36,378 nt of DNA from Chitinophaga pinensis (GTDB lineage Bacteria > Bacteroidota > Bacteroidia > CAMBQF01): contig CAMBQF010000013.1 of NCBI GenBank assembly GCA_945869825.1, positions 1 to 36,378 of the forward strand, given 5' to 3'. Shown here piece by piece: positions 1 through 8,271 of the stretch. Both the position numbers and the translations under genes were made by a program. The first letter of the stretch is position 1. Each line of letters starts with the position of its first letter. The notes under the pieces are model-generated. The model was given only the letters and a program-made list of their open reading frames with translations, was not told the DNA's origin and did not search any database.

Positions 1-419
1 GCTAAAGGCTCTAAATGGTGCAGGGTATCTTGCAGTATGCAAATATCAATAGTACCATCAGCAGGGTGGCTATCAAATATATTTTCGTAGCTCCATGTAA
101 AGCCTGATACATCGCCAAACTGCGACCAATAATTAATACGGGCTGGTAATGATGTTTCGTAAAACTCGAGCGTGGTGCCGAATACTTTATGGCCGTTCAG
201 GGCAAGGAAAATATCGGTAGTACCGTAGCCGCAGCCACAGTCAAAAATAGCGGCGTTTTTATCGGTAACGTTGCGTTGTATGTACTTTAAACGCTCGATA
301 AAATAAGCCTTGCGGAAGTAAAACGACTTTTCATCGTTTAAAAACTTATAGTAGCTGTGCAGGTGCGGGCTTTGCTCCAGCTCTTTTAAAAACAGTTCGA
401 AAAATTCCTCAGCGCTCAT
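1..419 (-). CDS. Class I SAM-dependent methyltransferase (3' end cut by window)
   Basis: The reading frame starts at an ATG at 419 and runs leftward off the window, so only the first 139 residues are visible. The glycine-rich SAM-binding loop reads DCGCGYGTT at about residues 60-68, followed by LALNGHKVFGTTLE, the usual strand 2 that contacts the ribose. Further on, ICILQDTLHHLEP matches the post-III motif of the Methyltransf_11/25 type. The N-terminal helix is rich in Phe and Glu. The methyl acceptor cannot be told from this fragment. The gene lies downstream of mgtE in the same direction, separated by about 165 bases that hold a strong hairpin, so it is probably transcribed separately. The fold assignment is firm and the substrate is unknown. 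Confidence 0.85.
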   Translation of the reverse strand, partial: MSAEEFFELFLKELEQSPHLHSYYKFLNDEKSFYFRKAYFIERLKYIQRNVTDKNAAIFDCGCGYGTTDIFLALNGHKVFGTTLEFYETSLPARINYWSQFGDVSGFTWSYENIFDSHPADGTIDICILQDTLHHLEPL

Positions 420-515
420 ATATTCAAGGCGAAAATACGGTGGAATCCTGTTAGTTTAAAATTTAATATTCAGCCCGATTTAAATTTGGGCTAAAGCCCT
501 CGCATTTAGTGCATT

Positions 516-545
516 AATTGCCCCGACCTAAAGGTCGGGGCAATT
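516..545 (-). terminator. Perfect 13-bp hairpin after mgtE
   Basis: AATTGCCCCGACC and GGTCGGGGCAATT form a perfect 13-bp stem around a 4-base TAAA loop. It sits 40 bases beyond the mgtE stop codon. The sequence after the stem on the minus strand is not a clear T-run, so its termination strength is uncertain. A second small palindrome, GGGCTAAAGCCC at 488-499, follows it. Confidence 0.55.
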
Positions 546-584
546 ATAATTTTCACCCATCAGGGCTTATAACTCTTTAGTAAA

Positions 585-1940
585 CTAAAACATTCCGTAC
601 AATATACGGCCTACGGTAAAGTAGATAAACAGGCCCAGAATATCGTTAGTAGTGGTAATAAACGGCCCGGTGGCCACGGCGGGGTTTACTTTGTAGCGGT
701 GCAGTATCAATGGTACAACGGTACCAAATATTGCCGCGAAGCAAATAACAGTTATCAGGGCTATGCTAACGGTAATGCTCAATGCCATAGAGTCTGAAAA
801 CAAAATATTGTAAGCAAAGACCAGCGATGAGCAGATAGAACCGTTTACCAATGCCACTGCCAGTTCCTTCATCAACCGGGGGAACATGCTATCATCGCCA
901 ATGGTTTTGTTGGCTAAGCTTTGCACCACAATAGCCGACGACTGTACACCCACGTTGCCACCCATAGCCGCTATAAGGGGCATAAATATGGCCATTTCGG
1001 GGTGAATTTGTATTTGGGGCTCATAGTTGCTAATAACCTTAGAACCCAATATACCACCAAACAAACCTACCATAAGCCACGGCAAACGGGCACGGGTTAG
1101 CAGCCATACACTATCGCCCGACTCTACATCCTCTGATATACCTGATAGTAACTGAAAATCTTTTTCGCTTTCTTCCTTAATAACGTCTACCACATCATCA
1201 ATAGTAATCCGGCCCTGCAAATGCCCCTGATAGTCTACCACCGGTATAGCCACAAGGTCGTATTTCTGCATAAAGGTTGCCACCTCTTTGGCGGGCATAT
1301 CTGTAGTTACCGATTGTATATCGGGGTCGTAAATATCGGCAACGCTGCTTTGGGTGCTGGCTAATAACAACTTTTTTAATGATAGTTTGCCTTGTAACCT
1401 ATCATCATCATCAACCACATAAATGGTGTAAACAGCATCAATATCTTCGGCCTGGCGGCGCATTTCGCGCACGCAGCGCAACACCTTCCAGCCTATGTTA
1501 ACCCGTATAAGCTCTTTGCCCATAAGGCCACCGGCGGTGTCCTCATCATACTCCAGCAGCGATTTAATTTCATCGGCCTGCTCAATATCCTCCAGTTGCG
1601 ATAATACCTCTTCCTGGCGCGATTCAGGCAGCTCGGCAATAACGTCGGCGGCATCGTCTGTCTCCAGATTATCAATCTCCCGGGCAATTTGCTGGGTAGA
1701 TAATGAAGCCATAAAGCGCTCGCGCACCTCTTCTTCCATCTCTACCAGCACATCGGCAGCGGTATCTTTATCAAGCAGATTATAAACAAACTTGGCTTCG
1801 TGCAGGTCTAACTCATTGATAACCTCAGCAATATCGGCAGGGTACAATTCATCTAAGGCGCGTGTAACCGCCTCTGTATCACCTAACTCAATGTCGGTAC
1901 GCAGATGGTCAAAGTATTCGCGTGTTAGTTCAAACTGCAT
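585..1940 (-). CDS. mgtE: Magnesium transporter MgtE
   Basis: MgtE is an inner-membrane, Mg2+-gated channel for magnesium uptake. The 451 residues show the family architecture in order: a helical, acidic N domain (about 1-130), the junction motif YDEDTAGGLM (131-140), two CBS domains (about 140-255), and five membrane segments (about 285-451). The pore-region motif GGNVGVQS lies at 327-334. In characterised MgtE proteins the acidic N and CBS domains bind Mg2+ and close the channel when the ion is plentiful, and the acidic residues needed are present here. Length is normal. The ATG at 1940 gives the expected N terminus. The gene is divergent from the LysE-type exporter gene, and a palindrome lies in the shared upstream region. 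No riboswitch was recognised upstream. Confidence 0.95.
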   Translation of the reverse strand: MQFELTREYFDHLRTDIELGDTEAVTRALDELYPADIAEVINELDLHEAKFVYNLLDKDTAADVLVEMEEEVRERFMASLSTQQIAREIDNLETDDAADVIAELPESRQEEVLSQLEDIEQADEIKSLLEYDEDTAGGLMGKELIRVNIGWKVLRCVREMRRQAEDIDAVYTIYVVDDDDRLQGKLSLKKLLLASTQSSVADIYDPDIQSVTTDMPAKEVATFMQKYDLVAIPVVDYQGHLQGRITIDDVVDVIKEESEKDFQLLSGISEDVESGDSVWLLTRARLPWLMVGLFGGILGSKVISNYEPQIQIHPEMAIFMPLIAAMGGNVGVQSSAIVVQSLANKTIGDDSMFPRLMKELAVALVNGSICSSLVFAYNILFSDSMALSITVSIALITVICFAAIFGTVVPLILHRYKVNPAVATGPFITTTNDILGLFIYFTVGRILYGMF

Positions 1941-1990
1941 GGTACTAATAGCCTATAAACGGCTGCAAAGGTGGCATTTTTATACTTAGC

Positions 1991-2008
1991 AGCTAACACC
2001 TGTTAGCT
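1991..2008. promoter_or_regulatory. 8-bp inverted repeat between mgtE and the LysE gene
   Basis: AGCTAACA and TGTTAGCT are perfect inverted copies around CC. The site is between two divergent genes, 51 bases upstream of the mgtE start and 45 upstream of the exporter start. A CACCTTTG box at 1966-1973 on the minus strand differs from the TAnnTTTG consensus by one base and could be the mgtE -7 element. The palindrome would then lie near the -33 position. It is an operator candidate by position only. Confidence 0.4.
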
Positions 2009-2052
2009 AAAAAAATACGCTTATCTAACAATTTATTAATATTTTGCGGCCA

Positions 2053-2691
2053 ATGTTAACGGCAATTAGTTCGGGCATATTACTCGGCGTAATTATAAGC
2101 TTTTTGATAGGCCCTGTGTTTTTCGGGCTTATCCAAACCAGTATACGCCAGGGTTTGGGCCGCGCAATGATATATGAGATTGGCACCATACTAAGCGATA
2201 CCATTATCCTTTTTTTGTGCTACCTGGGCCTTGCCAAAATACTGGCAGGCGACAGTTACCGCCACGCCATAGGCATTGCCGGTGCCATTTTGCTATTTGG
2301 TATGGGCTTGTACCCGTTGGTTTTTAAAAAGAAAAAAAAGCCAGCCGAACAAGGTGTAGAACCTATTGACGATAAAAGCCACCCCTTGGCATTAATTTTA
2401 AAATCATTCCTGTTAAACACCATCAACCCATCGGTTATTTTATTCTGGATATTTCAGGTAAGCCTTGCTGTATCTAACTTTGGTGGCAAACAGGGCATTA
2501 TAATAACCCATTTTATAGCGGTACTTAGTACCATGATATTATTTGACTTTTTAAAGGCATTTGGGGCTAACAAGATAAAAAAGTACCTTCGACCTCGCAC
2601 TTTCGATCTTATTGCTAAGGTAGAAGGCGTATTATTGATTATTTTTAGCGTAGTTATTTTGGTGCGCACTTTTTGGCCTACCGAAGCTTAA
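2053..2691 (+). CDS. LysE/RhtB family amino-acid exporter
   Basis: A 212-residue, very hydrophobic protein of the LysE translocator family, which exports amino acids or related small metabolites across the inner membrane. The N-terminal segment contains the conserved glycine-proline turn (SFLIGPVFFGLIQTS), and about six membrane helices are visible, with a lysine-rich cytoplasmic loop (KKKKKPAEQG) near residues 96-105. The ATG at 2053 is preferred over an upstream in-frame TTG at 2044 because the extra residues (MRP) add nothing. It is divergent from mgtE. The exported substrate cannot be inferred from sequence, and nearby genes give no clue. Confidence 0.85.
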   Translation: MLTAISSGILLGVIISFLIGPVFFGLIQTSIRQGLGRAMIYEIGTILSDTIILFLCYLGLAKILAGDSYRHAIGIAGAILLFGMGLYPLVFKKKKKPAEQGVEPIDDKSHPLALILKSFLLNTINPSVILFWIFQVSLAVSNFGGKQGIIITHFIAVLSTMILFDFLKAFGANKIKKYLRPRTFDLIAKVEGVLLIIFSVVILVRTFWPTEA

Positions 2692-2759
2692 TTTGGCCCT
2701 TAACCCTTCCCGAAGCATAGGGACCCTCTGCCAAAAGAGGGGAAATAAATTTTTTCAGT

Positions 2760-4007
2760 ATGAAAAAGATTTTATTTGCAATTCTTGTTTTAACGGTGTT
2801 AAAATCATCGGCACAAATTGCCTGTGTCAACCTCAATACAACAAACTCGCCATTACCAAACAACACCATTTACTCTATCTCATCGCATCCGTTAGACTCT
2901 GTTAGCATTGATAATATCTGGGTAGGCACCAATGGTGGTTTAGTGCATTATAATGCAGGTAACTGGAGTATATACACAACAGCCGACGGCCTGCCCGATA
3001 ACTCTATACGCAGCGTTTATGTGGCGCCCGACAGCACCGTTTGGTGCGGTACTTTTACAAGTGGCCTTGTTAAGTTTAAAAACGGGGTGTTTACCACCTT
3101 TAACACTGCCAACTCTGGCCTGCCCGATAACTTTGTAAAAGCCTTTGCCTTTGAAGCCCCATCGACTGTTTGGATGGCTACCACGGGAGGTTTGGCCAAA
3201 ATAAAGAATGATACCATTACAGCCTACAACCTATCGCAATTAGGTTTAGAATCTAACCACGTTGCTGCTTTAGCGGTAAGACCCGATGGCATTAAAATTA
3301 TTGGTATGGTAAATGGTGGCTTTGCCTATTTTAACGATACTACATTTACTTTTTATACCAACAACAACTCTGGCCTGCCAGACAATACCATTGCCGGCAT
3401 AGCAGTAGACGAGCTAGGAAATCCTTATATGGCTATGCCATCGGGCGGGCTGGTGGCACACTTTGGCGGCAATACCTTTCAGGTATATAACCAGGGCACT
3501 ATACCTGGTATGGAGAGCAACAGCTTTCGCTGTGTTGTTAAAGACCCCTGGGGTTTTTGGGCCGGCAGTGTAAACAAAGGCGTGTTCCGCAAAATGGGTA
3601 CGGGCAACTTTATAAACCAGGCCAACCTGGGTATTGTAACCCCTGCCGTACCTGCCGACTTTATACTATGCGGCCACTTTACTCCCTACGCTTTTAAAAA
3701 CCAATATTTAACCGGGTGGTTTGGCAGCGACCAAGAAGGCCTGTACAACATAACGGCGGTAACAGGTGTAAACCAAACCCCTGTAGATAACTCTGTAACC
3801 CTTTGGCAGGGCACTAACGGGCAACTACTTGTAAAAGCCGATAGCAAGCTACTACAAGTGCAAGCCTATAGCATTGATGGCCGCTTATTGGCCGATAATC
3901 AACCCGAAGGCACTTCTACCCTACTCCAGCTACCAAATACCGGCATGGTGGTTATCCGCACCGTAACAGCTAAGGGTGTTAGTGTGGGGAAGGTGGTGGT
4001 GGAGTAA
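2760..4007 (+). CDS. Secreted beta-propeller protein with T9SS sorting domain
   Basis: The 415-residue product begins with a signal peptide (MKKILFAILVLTVLKSSAQ). The body carries repeats of the two-component-regulator propeller type (Reg_prop): IWVGTNGGLVHYN, VWCGTFTSGLVKFKNG and VWMATTGGLAKIKND alternate with SGLPDN turns, at about residues 40-280. The last 75 residues (about 340-415) resemble a T9SS type A sorting domain, with the pattern VQAYSIDGRLL and ending in VGKVVVE. It is therefore probably exported through the outer membrane and anchored or released. No kinase, DNA-binding or enzymatic domain is present, so unlike the hybrid sensors that carry such propellers it stands alone. The function is unknown. 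Confidence 0.8.
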   Translation: MKKILFAILVLTVLKSSAQIACVNLNTTNSPLPNNTIYSISSHPLDSVSIDNIWVGTNGGLVHYNAGNWSIYTTADGLPDNSIRSVYVAPDSTVWCGTFTSGLVKFKNGVFTTFNTANSGLPDNFVKAFAFEAPSTVWMATTGGLAKIKNDTITAYNLSQLGLESNHVAALAVRPDGIKIIGMVNGGFAYFNDTTFTFYTNNNSGLPDNTIAGIAVDELGNPYMAMPSGGLVAHFGGNTFQVYNQGTIPGMESNSFRCVVKDPWGFWAGSVNKGVFRKMGTGNFINQANLGIVTPAVPADFILCGHFTPYAFKNQYLTGWFGSDQEGLYNITAVTGVNQTPVDNSVTLWQGTNGQLLVKADSKLLQVQAYSIDGRLLADNQPEGTSTLLQLPNTGMVVIRTVTAKGVSVGKVVVE

Positions 4008-4062
4008 TTCTCCCCTTTCGGTCTGGCTGCATTTGCGAGATTGCAGCAAAATTTCGCCTTTT

Positions 4063-4097
4063 TAGAAAACAAAAAGTCCCGCTTGGTGGCGGGACTT
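4063..4097 (-). terminator. Rho-independent terminator of yebC
   Basis: AAGTCCCGC and GCGGGACTT form a 9-bp stem with a 6-base loop. Reading leftward, the stem is followed by TTTTTGTTTTC. It lies 20 bases beyond the yebC stop and also separates it from the convergent beta-propeller gene. Confidence 0.85.
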
Positions 4098-4117
4098 AAA
4101 CTACAGTTCGTTATTTA

Positions 4118-4831
4118 TTATCGTAGTGTATGAAATACGTTTAGCACATCATCGTCGGCTTCAATTTTGTCTATCAACTCCAGCACCTCTTCTTCGTGCT
4201 CGGGTGTCAAGTCGGCATAGGTGTTAGGTATGCGTTGCAAATCGGCACTAATAGTGTCTATCTTCCGCTCTTCCAGTGCTTTTTGCATGGTGTTAAAGTC
4301 GGTATAGTCAGTGTATATGTACAACACGTTATCCTCCTGGTCTTCCACAATCTCTTCCAGGCCAAAATCTATAAGCTCCAGTTCAAGGTCTTCAATATTG
4401 CGACCTTCGGCGCCTATTTTAAACACCCCTTTGCGGGTAAACATAAAGCTTAGCGAACCCGATGTGCCCAGCGTGCCGCCGTTACGGTTAAAGTACATAC
4501 GTATGTTGGCAACGGTGCGGGTAGGGTTATCGGTAGCACACTCTACAAAAATAGGTATGCCGTGCGGGCCGTAACCTTCGTACGATACCTCTTCAAAACC
4601 ACGCTCGTCTTTACCTGCTGCCTTTTTAATAGCCGCATCAATGCGGTCTTTAGGCATGTTCAGGTTTTTGGCATTTTGAATAGCCACACGCAAACGCGGG
4701 TTAAACTCGGGGTCGTCAGTGCCGTTTTTTACAGCAAGTGCAATCTCCCTTCCGGCCCTGGTAAAGCCTTTGGCCATTTTATCATAACGGGCAAACATCT
4801 TGTGCTTGCGTTTCTCAAATCCACGTCCCAT
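4118..4831 (-). CDS. yebC: YebC/PmpR family protein
   Basis: A 237-residue member of the YebC/TACO1 family. Members have been described as transcriptional regulators and, more recently, as factors that help ribosomes through difficult peptide stretches. The N-terminal block (MGRGFEKRKHKMFARYDKMAKGF, then GREI and NPRLR) and the sequences YEGYGPHGIPIFVE and GGTLGTSGSLSFMF are diagnostic. Length is typical. The start replaces the more common MAGHSKW with MGRGFEK, a variant I recall in Bacteroidota. The gene follows the WG-repeat gene by 36 bases in the same direction and may be co-transcribed with it. A strong terminator lies just after the stop. Confidence 0.92.
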   Translation of the reverse strand: MGRGFEKRKHKMFARYDKMAKGFTRAGREIALAVKNGTDDPEFNPRLRVAIQNAKNLNMPKDRIDAAIKKAAGKDERGFEEVSYEGYGPHGIPIFVECATDNPTRTVANIRMYFNRNGGTLGTSGSLSFMFTRKGVFKIGAEGRNIEDLELELIDFGLEEIVEDQEDNVLYIYTDYTDFNTMQKALEERKIDTISADLQRIPNTYADLTPEHEEEVLELIDKIEADDDVLNVFHTLR

Positions 4832-4867
4832 TTAATATGCTATATAATTTGGTGCAAAAATAATCAT

Positions 4868-5974
4868 TTATTCAGATAACAAAATATACCCCCATTTACC
4901 GTCTTTTTTAACGGGTATAAGTCCATCAACACAATTGCCTGCCTGCTCAAACTGCGGGGCTACAATCTTTTCGCCTGCGGTATTTACCACGCCAATGTAG
5001 CCATCCATTTTAACAGTAGCAACCCCGTCAGAGAATTTAGACACTTTCTCAAACTCCATAGGAAAAGGCTGGTTGCCCGATTGGTTTAAAAAGCCATAGT
5101 AGTGGCCGTCTGCCACCGGCAGGAAGCCTTCGCTAAAGGGCCCGTCTGTCCACCACCCTGCTTTTAGGGTAAAAAGCTTTTTGCCCGTTTTATCGTAATA
5201 AGTAGCCACACTGGCATCTGCATTACTCTCAAACACCTCTATAACACCGTTGGTAAAGTTAGCCTGCATATCAAACTTAAAAGGTATTACCACAGCGCCT
5301 TTGGTATCTATAAACCCAAACTTGCCGTTTTTCTGCACACAGGCCAGCCCTTCAGAAAACCTCCCGGCATCCTCATATTCCATAGGTATTACCAGCTTGC
5401 CTTTAGTGTTGATATAGCCCCATTTATCTTTTAAGGCTACGGCACAAAGGCCATCGCCAAAGGTGCCTACGTTGGTATAGGTAAGTGGCACAACGGTGGT
5501 TCCTTTGGTATCGTAAAAACCATATTTAAGCCCGTAGAAAAAGTAGGTCATATGGTTGCTAAAGGGCAACAGGTTGCCATATTTGCAGGGCACAATCTCT
5601 TTACCAAAGGTATCAATAAAACCATAGTCGCCTTTTTGCACTTTGGCGCAGCTATCGCTTACGGGGAATATTTTCTCATAATCCTTTTCGCACAGCACCC
5701 TGCCTTTGCAATCAATAATACCCACCTTGCCATTGGCGCGTTTATATGATGTTACCTTCTCGGTAAAGGGGTTCAGTTCGGCAAACTCCACAGGCACTAC
5801 CTCTTTGCCGTTGGTATCAATTGCGCCAAACAGGCCACCCTTTTTAACTATGGCAAGGCCATTGCTAAAGTCGCCCGCATCATCGTAAACAGGGTTTACC
5901 ACCCACGAGTACCCTACCTGAGCTTTGGCGCTAACTACAAGGGCTATTGCCAGTAAAAAACAAAATCGTTTCAT
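4868..5974 (-). CDS. Secreted WG-repeat protein
   Basis: The 368-residue protein has a signal peptide (MKRFCFLLAIALVVSAKAQ) and then roughly eight or nine WG-type repeats. These follow the pattern (F/Y)G(F/Y)I(D/N)TKGK.V(I/V)P..(Y/F)...F..GLA.V, for example KWGYINTKGKLVIPMEYE and KFGFIDTKGAVVIPFKFD. Such repeats are common in Bacteroidota surface or periplasmic proteins and are thought to mediate binding, but no activity is established. There is no T9SS sorting domain: the protein ends in WGYILLSE. The gene is divergent from the TPR membrane protein gene, with only 38 bases between the starts, and sits upstream of yebC. Confidence 0.85.
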   Translation of the reverse strand: MKRFCFLLAIALVVSAKAQVGYSWVVNPVYDDAGDFSNGLAIVKKGGLFGAIDTNGKEVVPVEFAELNPFTEKVTSYKRANGKVGIIDCKGRVLCEKDYEKIFPVSDSCAKVQKGDYGFIDTFGKEIVPCKYGNLLPFSNHMTYFFYGLKYGFYDTKGTTVVPLTYTNVGTFGDGLCAVALKDKWGYINTKGKLVIPMEYEDAGRFSEGLACVQKNGKFGFIDTKGAVVIPFKFDMQANFTNGVIEVFESNADASVATYYDKTGKKLFTLKAGWWTDGPFSEGFLPVADGHYYGFLNQSGNQPFPMEFEKVSKFSDGVATVKMDGYIGVVNTAGEKIVAPQFEQAGNCVDGLIPVKKDGKWGYILLSE

Positions 5975-6012
5975 TTGGTTTATGTATTATGGCTATTTTC
6001 GGGCATAAATCT

Positions 6013-7824
6013 ATGAAAAAGCTGGCTGACAATAAGGCAAAACACCAACAACTCCCGTTTTTTTCGGGGGCGCGGCTGCATTATGCCCTTATAAGCCTGC
6101 TTACATTGGTATTATACATAAACAGTTTGAAAAACAGCCTGGTAAACATTTACAACCCCGGCATCAAGAGTATTTTGGCAAAACCTCTACCTACTGATTT
6201 TTTTGATGTATTTACCACCCAACCTCAGCTGGGCCACTTTATTTGTATTGTGATATATGCTTTTACCGTGGCGGCATTTTATATTTTTTTGCGCCGTTGC
6301 TTAAACAACCAAAATGCCTGGTTGCCTTTATTATCAACCATTTTGTTTATTACCTACCCGGCACATACCGAGGTAGTGAATAATATAGCCAATTGCACTA
6401 TTCAGCTATCGCTACTTTTTAGCCTGGTTGCCTGCCGCGCTTTTTTAAGGTATGTTGATGAAAACAACCGCATACAGCTTGCCCTGGGCTTTTGTATGTT
6501 CTGCATGGCCTTATTGTTAAATGCAAACTGTTGGGCATTTGTAGCTATAGCACCGCTGGCCATATACTATTTCAGGGCTAATAAAAGTGCCGCTATAACC
6601 ACAGCTAGCGGACTTTTAGCTTTAACCTCAGCCTATTACATTATTGTTGCGGTGCTTGTACCACTAACAGGCCGCGAAATGCTACTTACAGAAAACCCAT
6701 TAGCGGCAGAACCCGGCATTGGTATCCACATAGCGTCGGCATTTTATTGGCTTAGCCACTATATACGGCTACTTATTTTACCTTATCCGCTGGCATCGTT
6801 TTATGGCTATAACCAATTACCGCCCACCACTTTTGCCAACCCGTTGGCTATCTTGTCGCTACTGCTGCATATTGGCTTGTTGGGCTATGCACTATGGGGC
6901 CTGAAAAAAAGAAGCATACTTAGCTTTGCAACATGGGTTTATTTATGTGGAATTATTACCTACAGCAACCTTTTTGCACCTGTATATGGCATAGTGGGCG
7001 AACGCTTTTTATACATAGGCTCTATAGGATTTTGCATTGCCATAGCCTACGCCATTATCCATCTGGCAAAGCTAAACACCTTGCCTGCAATGCCATTAAA
7101 AGCAAACACTGTAGCAATGGGTATGCTGGCACTGTTCTTAATTCCTTATTCTGCCATAACCATAAGCCGCAACACCGACTGGAAAGACACCCTTACCCTT
7201 TTAAGGCACGATGTAAAGGTGGTTAAAAACTCGGCCAAGGCCCATGGCGAACTGGCTATGGAGCTCCGCCGCCAGTTTAAAAGGCTGCCCAATGGCAACC
7301 CTAACCGCGCAAAACTAGCTGCCGAAGCAGCCGAACACTTTGAAAGGTCGATAAGGCTATACCCTAAAAACAATGAATACCGCAACCTGTTGGGTTGTAT
7401 CTATTTGTTTGAAGAGCATAACCCGTCAAAGGCATTGCCCGAGCTACGCCTGGCCGTTGCCAACAGCAAAAACCCATCGGTAAAATACCTGCTAGACCTA
7501 GCCAACTGCTACCAGGCAAAGGAACCGCGGCAACTAGACAGTGCCGAAAAGTACTTTCTTAAGGTACTTGATACTGATAGTTTGCACATACAGGCGCACT
7601 ACCAATTAGCTAAAAACTCCTACCTGAAAGGCGATACCACCACCGCTAAAAACATCAACCGCAGGTTTTTAAAACTACACCCCGACAACCCCCTGCCATA
7701 CCGCAACCAGGGCGACTTTTACCTTATTGAAGGCGATACACTAAAGGCCCGCGAATGGTATAGAAAAGAGAAGTACTACCAGGACAGGCTAGTAACCAAA
7801 CCCAAACAAACAGACGAAGAGTAA
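6013..7824 (+). CDS. Polytopic membrane protein with C-terminal TPR repeats (TMTC/PMT-like)
   Basis: The 603-residue protein has about ten membrane segments over residues 1-390, followed by tetratricopeptide-like repeats (390-590; for example AAEAAEHFERSIRLYPKNNEYRNLLG). This layout resembles TMTC/O-mannosyltransferase-like proteins of the GT-C fold, and the sequence YPAHTEVVNNIANCTIQLSLLFSL matches the family's second-loop HTE motif. The first loop, which in that family carries an acidic YDD-type motif, here reads VNIYNPG, so the usual catalytic acid appears to be missing. An ATG at 6013 is chosen. An in-frame ATG at 5989 would leave only 14 bases to the divergent start. The stop is 2 bases before the epimerase start, so the two genes are probably translated from one transcript. 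Confidence 0.7.
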   Translation: MKKLADNKAKHQQLPFFSGARLHYALISLLTLVLYINSLKNSLVNIYNPGIKSILAKPLPTDFFDVFTTQPQLGHFICIVIYAFTVAAFYIFLRRCLNNQNAWLPLLSTILFITYPAHTEVVNNIANCTIQLSLLFSLVACRAFLRYVDENNRIQLALGFCMFCMALLLNANCWAFVAIAPLAIYYFRANKSAAITTASGLLALTSAYYIIVAVLVPLTGREMLLTENPLAAEPGIGIHIASAFYWLSHYIRLLILPYPLASFYGYNQLPPTTFANPLAILSLLLHIGLLGYALWGLKKRSILSFATWVYLCGIITYSNLFAPVYGIVGERFLYIGSIGFCIAIAYAIIHLAKLNTLPAMPLKANTVAMGMLALFLIPYSAITISRNTDWKDTLTLLRHDVKVVKNSAKAHGELAMELRRQFKRLPNGNPNRAKLAAEAAEHFERSIRLYPKNNEYRNLLGCIYLFEEHNPSKALPELRLAVANSKNPSVKYLLDLANCYQAKEPRQLDSAEKYFLKVLDTDSLHIQAHYQLAKNSYLKGDTTTAKNINRRFLKLHPDNPLPYRNQGDFYLIEGDTLKAREWYRKEKYYQDRLVTKPKQTDEE

Positions 7825-7826
7825 CC

Positions 7827-8228
7827 ATGCTTAAAATAGAACACATAGGCATTGCCGTAAAAAATATAGAAGAAAGCAACAACCTTTTTGCTAAATTATT
7901 TGCCCGCCAAGCCTACAAAACAGAGGCGGTGGAGAGCGAAGGGGTATCTACCTCTTTCTTCCGGATGGGCGACAGTAAAATAGAGCTGTTGGAAGCCACC
8001 AACCCCGATAGCGCAATTGCTAAGTTTATTGAAAAACGCGGCGAGGGTATACACCACATAGCATTTGAGGTAGAAGATATTCATGCTGAAATGAAACGCC
8101 TGGAAGCCGAGGGTTTTCAATTGATAAACAAAGAACCCAAACCCGGCGCTGATAATAAGTTGGTTTGTTTTTTACACCCTAAAGGCACTAATGGGGTGCT
8201 AATTGAATTGTGTCAAGAGATAAAATAA
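7827..8228 (+). CDS. mce: Methylmalonyl-CoA epimerase
   Basis: This small glyoxalase-fold (VOC) enzyme interconverts the R and S isomers of methylmalonyl-CoA, linking propionate and odd-chain degradation to succinyl-CoA. At 133 residues it has the normal length. Two beta-alpha-beta-beta-beta modules are recognisable, and the metal ligands expected for the family are visible: H6 in IEHIGIAV, H76/H77 in GEGIHHIAFEV, and E127 in GVLIEL. The start is 2 bases after the TPR membrane protein stop. No mutase subunits lie in this window. The glutaryl-CoA dehydrogenase further along is another acyl-CoA catabolic gene but is not linked in an operon. Confidence 0.92.
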   Translation: MLKIEHIGIAVKNIEESNNLFAKLFARQAYKTEAVESEGVSTSFFRMGDSKIELLEATNPDSAIAKFIEKRGEGIHHIAFEVEDIHAEMKRLEAEGFQLINKEPKPGADNKLVCFLHPKGTNGVLIELCQEIK

Positions 8229-8264
8229 GGTGCTAGGGACTAGGTGTTAGGCGCCAGGTGCAAG
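8228..8264. repeat. Imperfect 14-bp tandem repeat
   Basis: AGGTGCTAGGGACT, AGGTGTTAGGCGCC and a partial AGGTGCAAG follow one another, giving about 2.6 units of period 14. It fills the 43-base gap between the convergent mce and HAD genes. No function is apparent. Confidence 0.6.
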
Positions 8265-8271
8265 AAAAAAT

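Noticed and set aside
1495-1785. Long plus-strand frame inside mgtE
   Set aside because: It is a serine-rich antisense shadow of the mgtE coding frame, produced by the codon bias of the acidic N domain.
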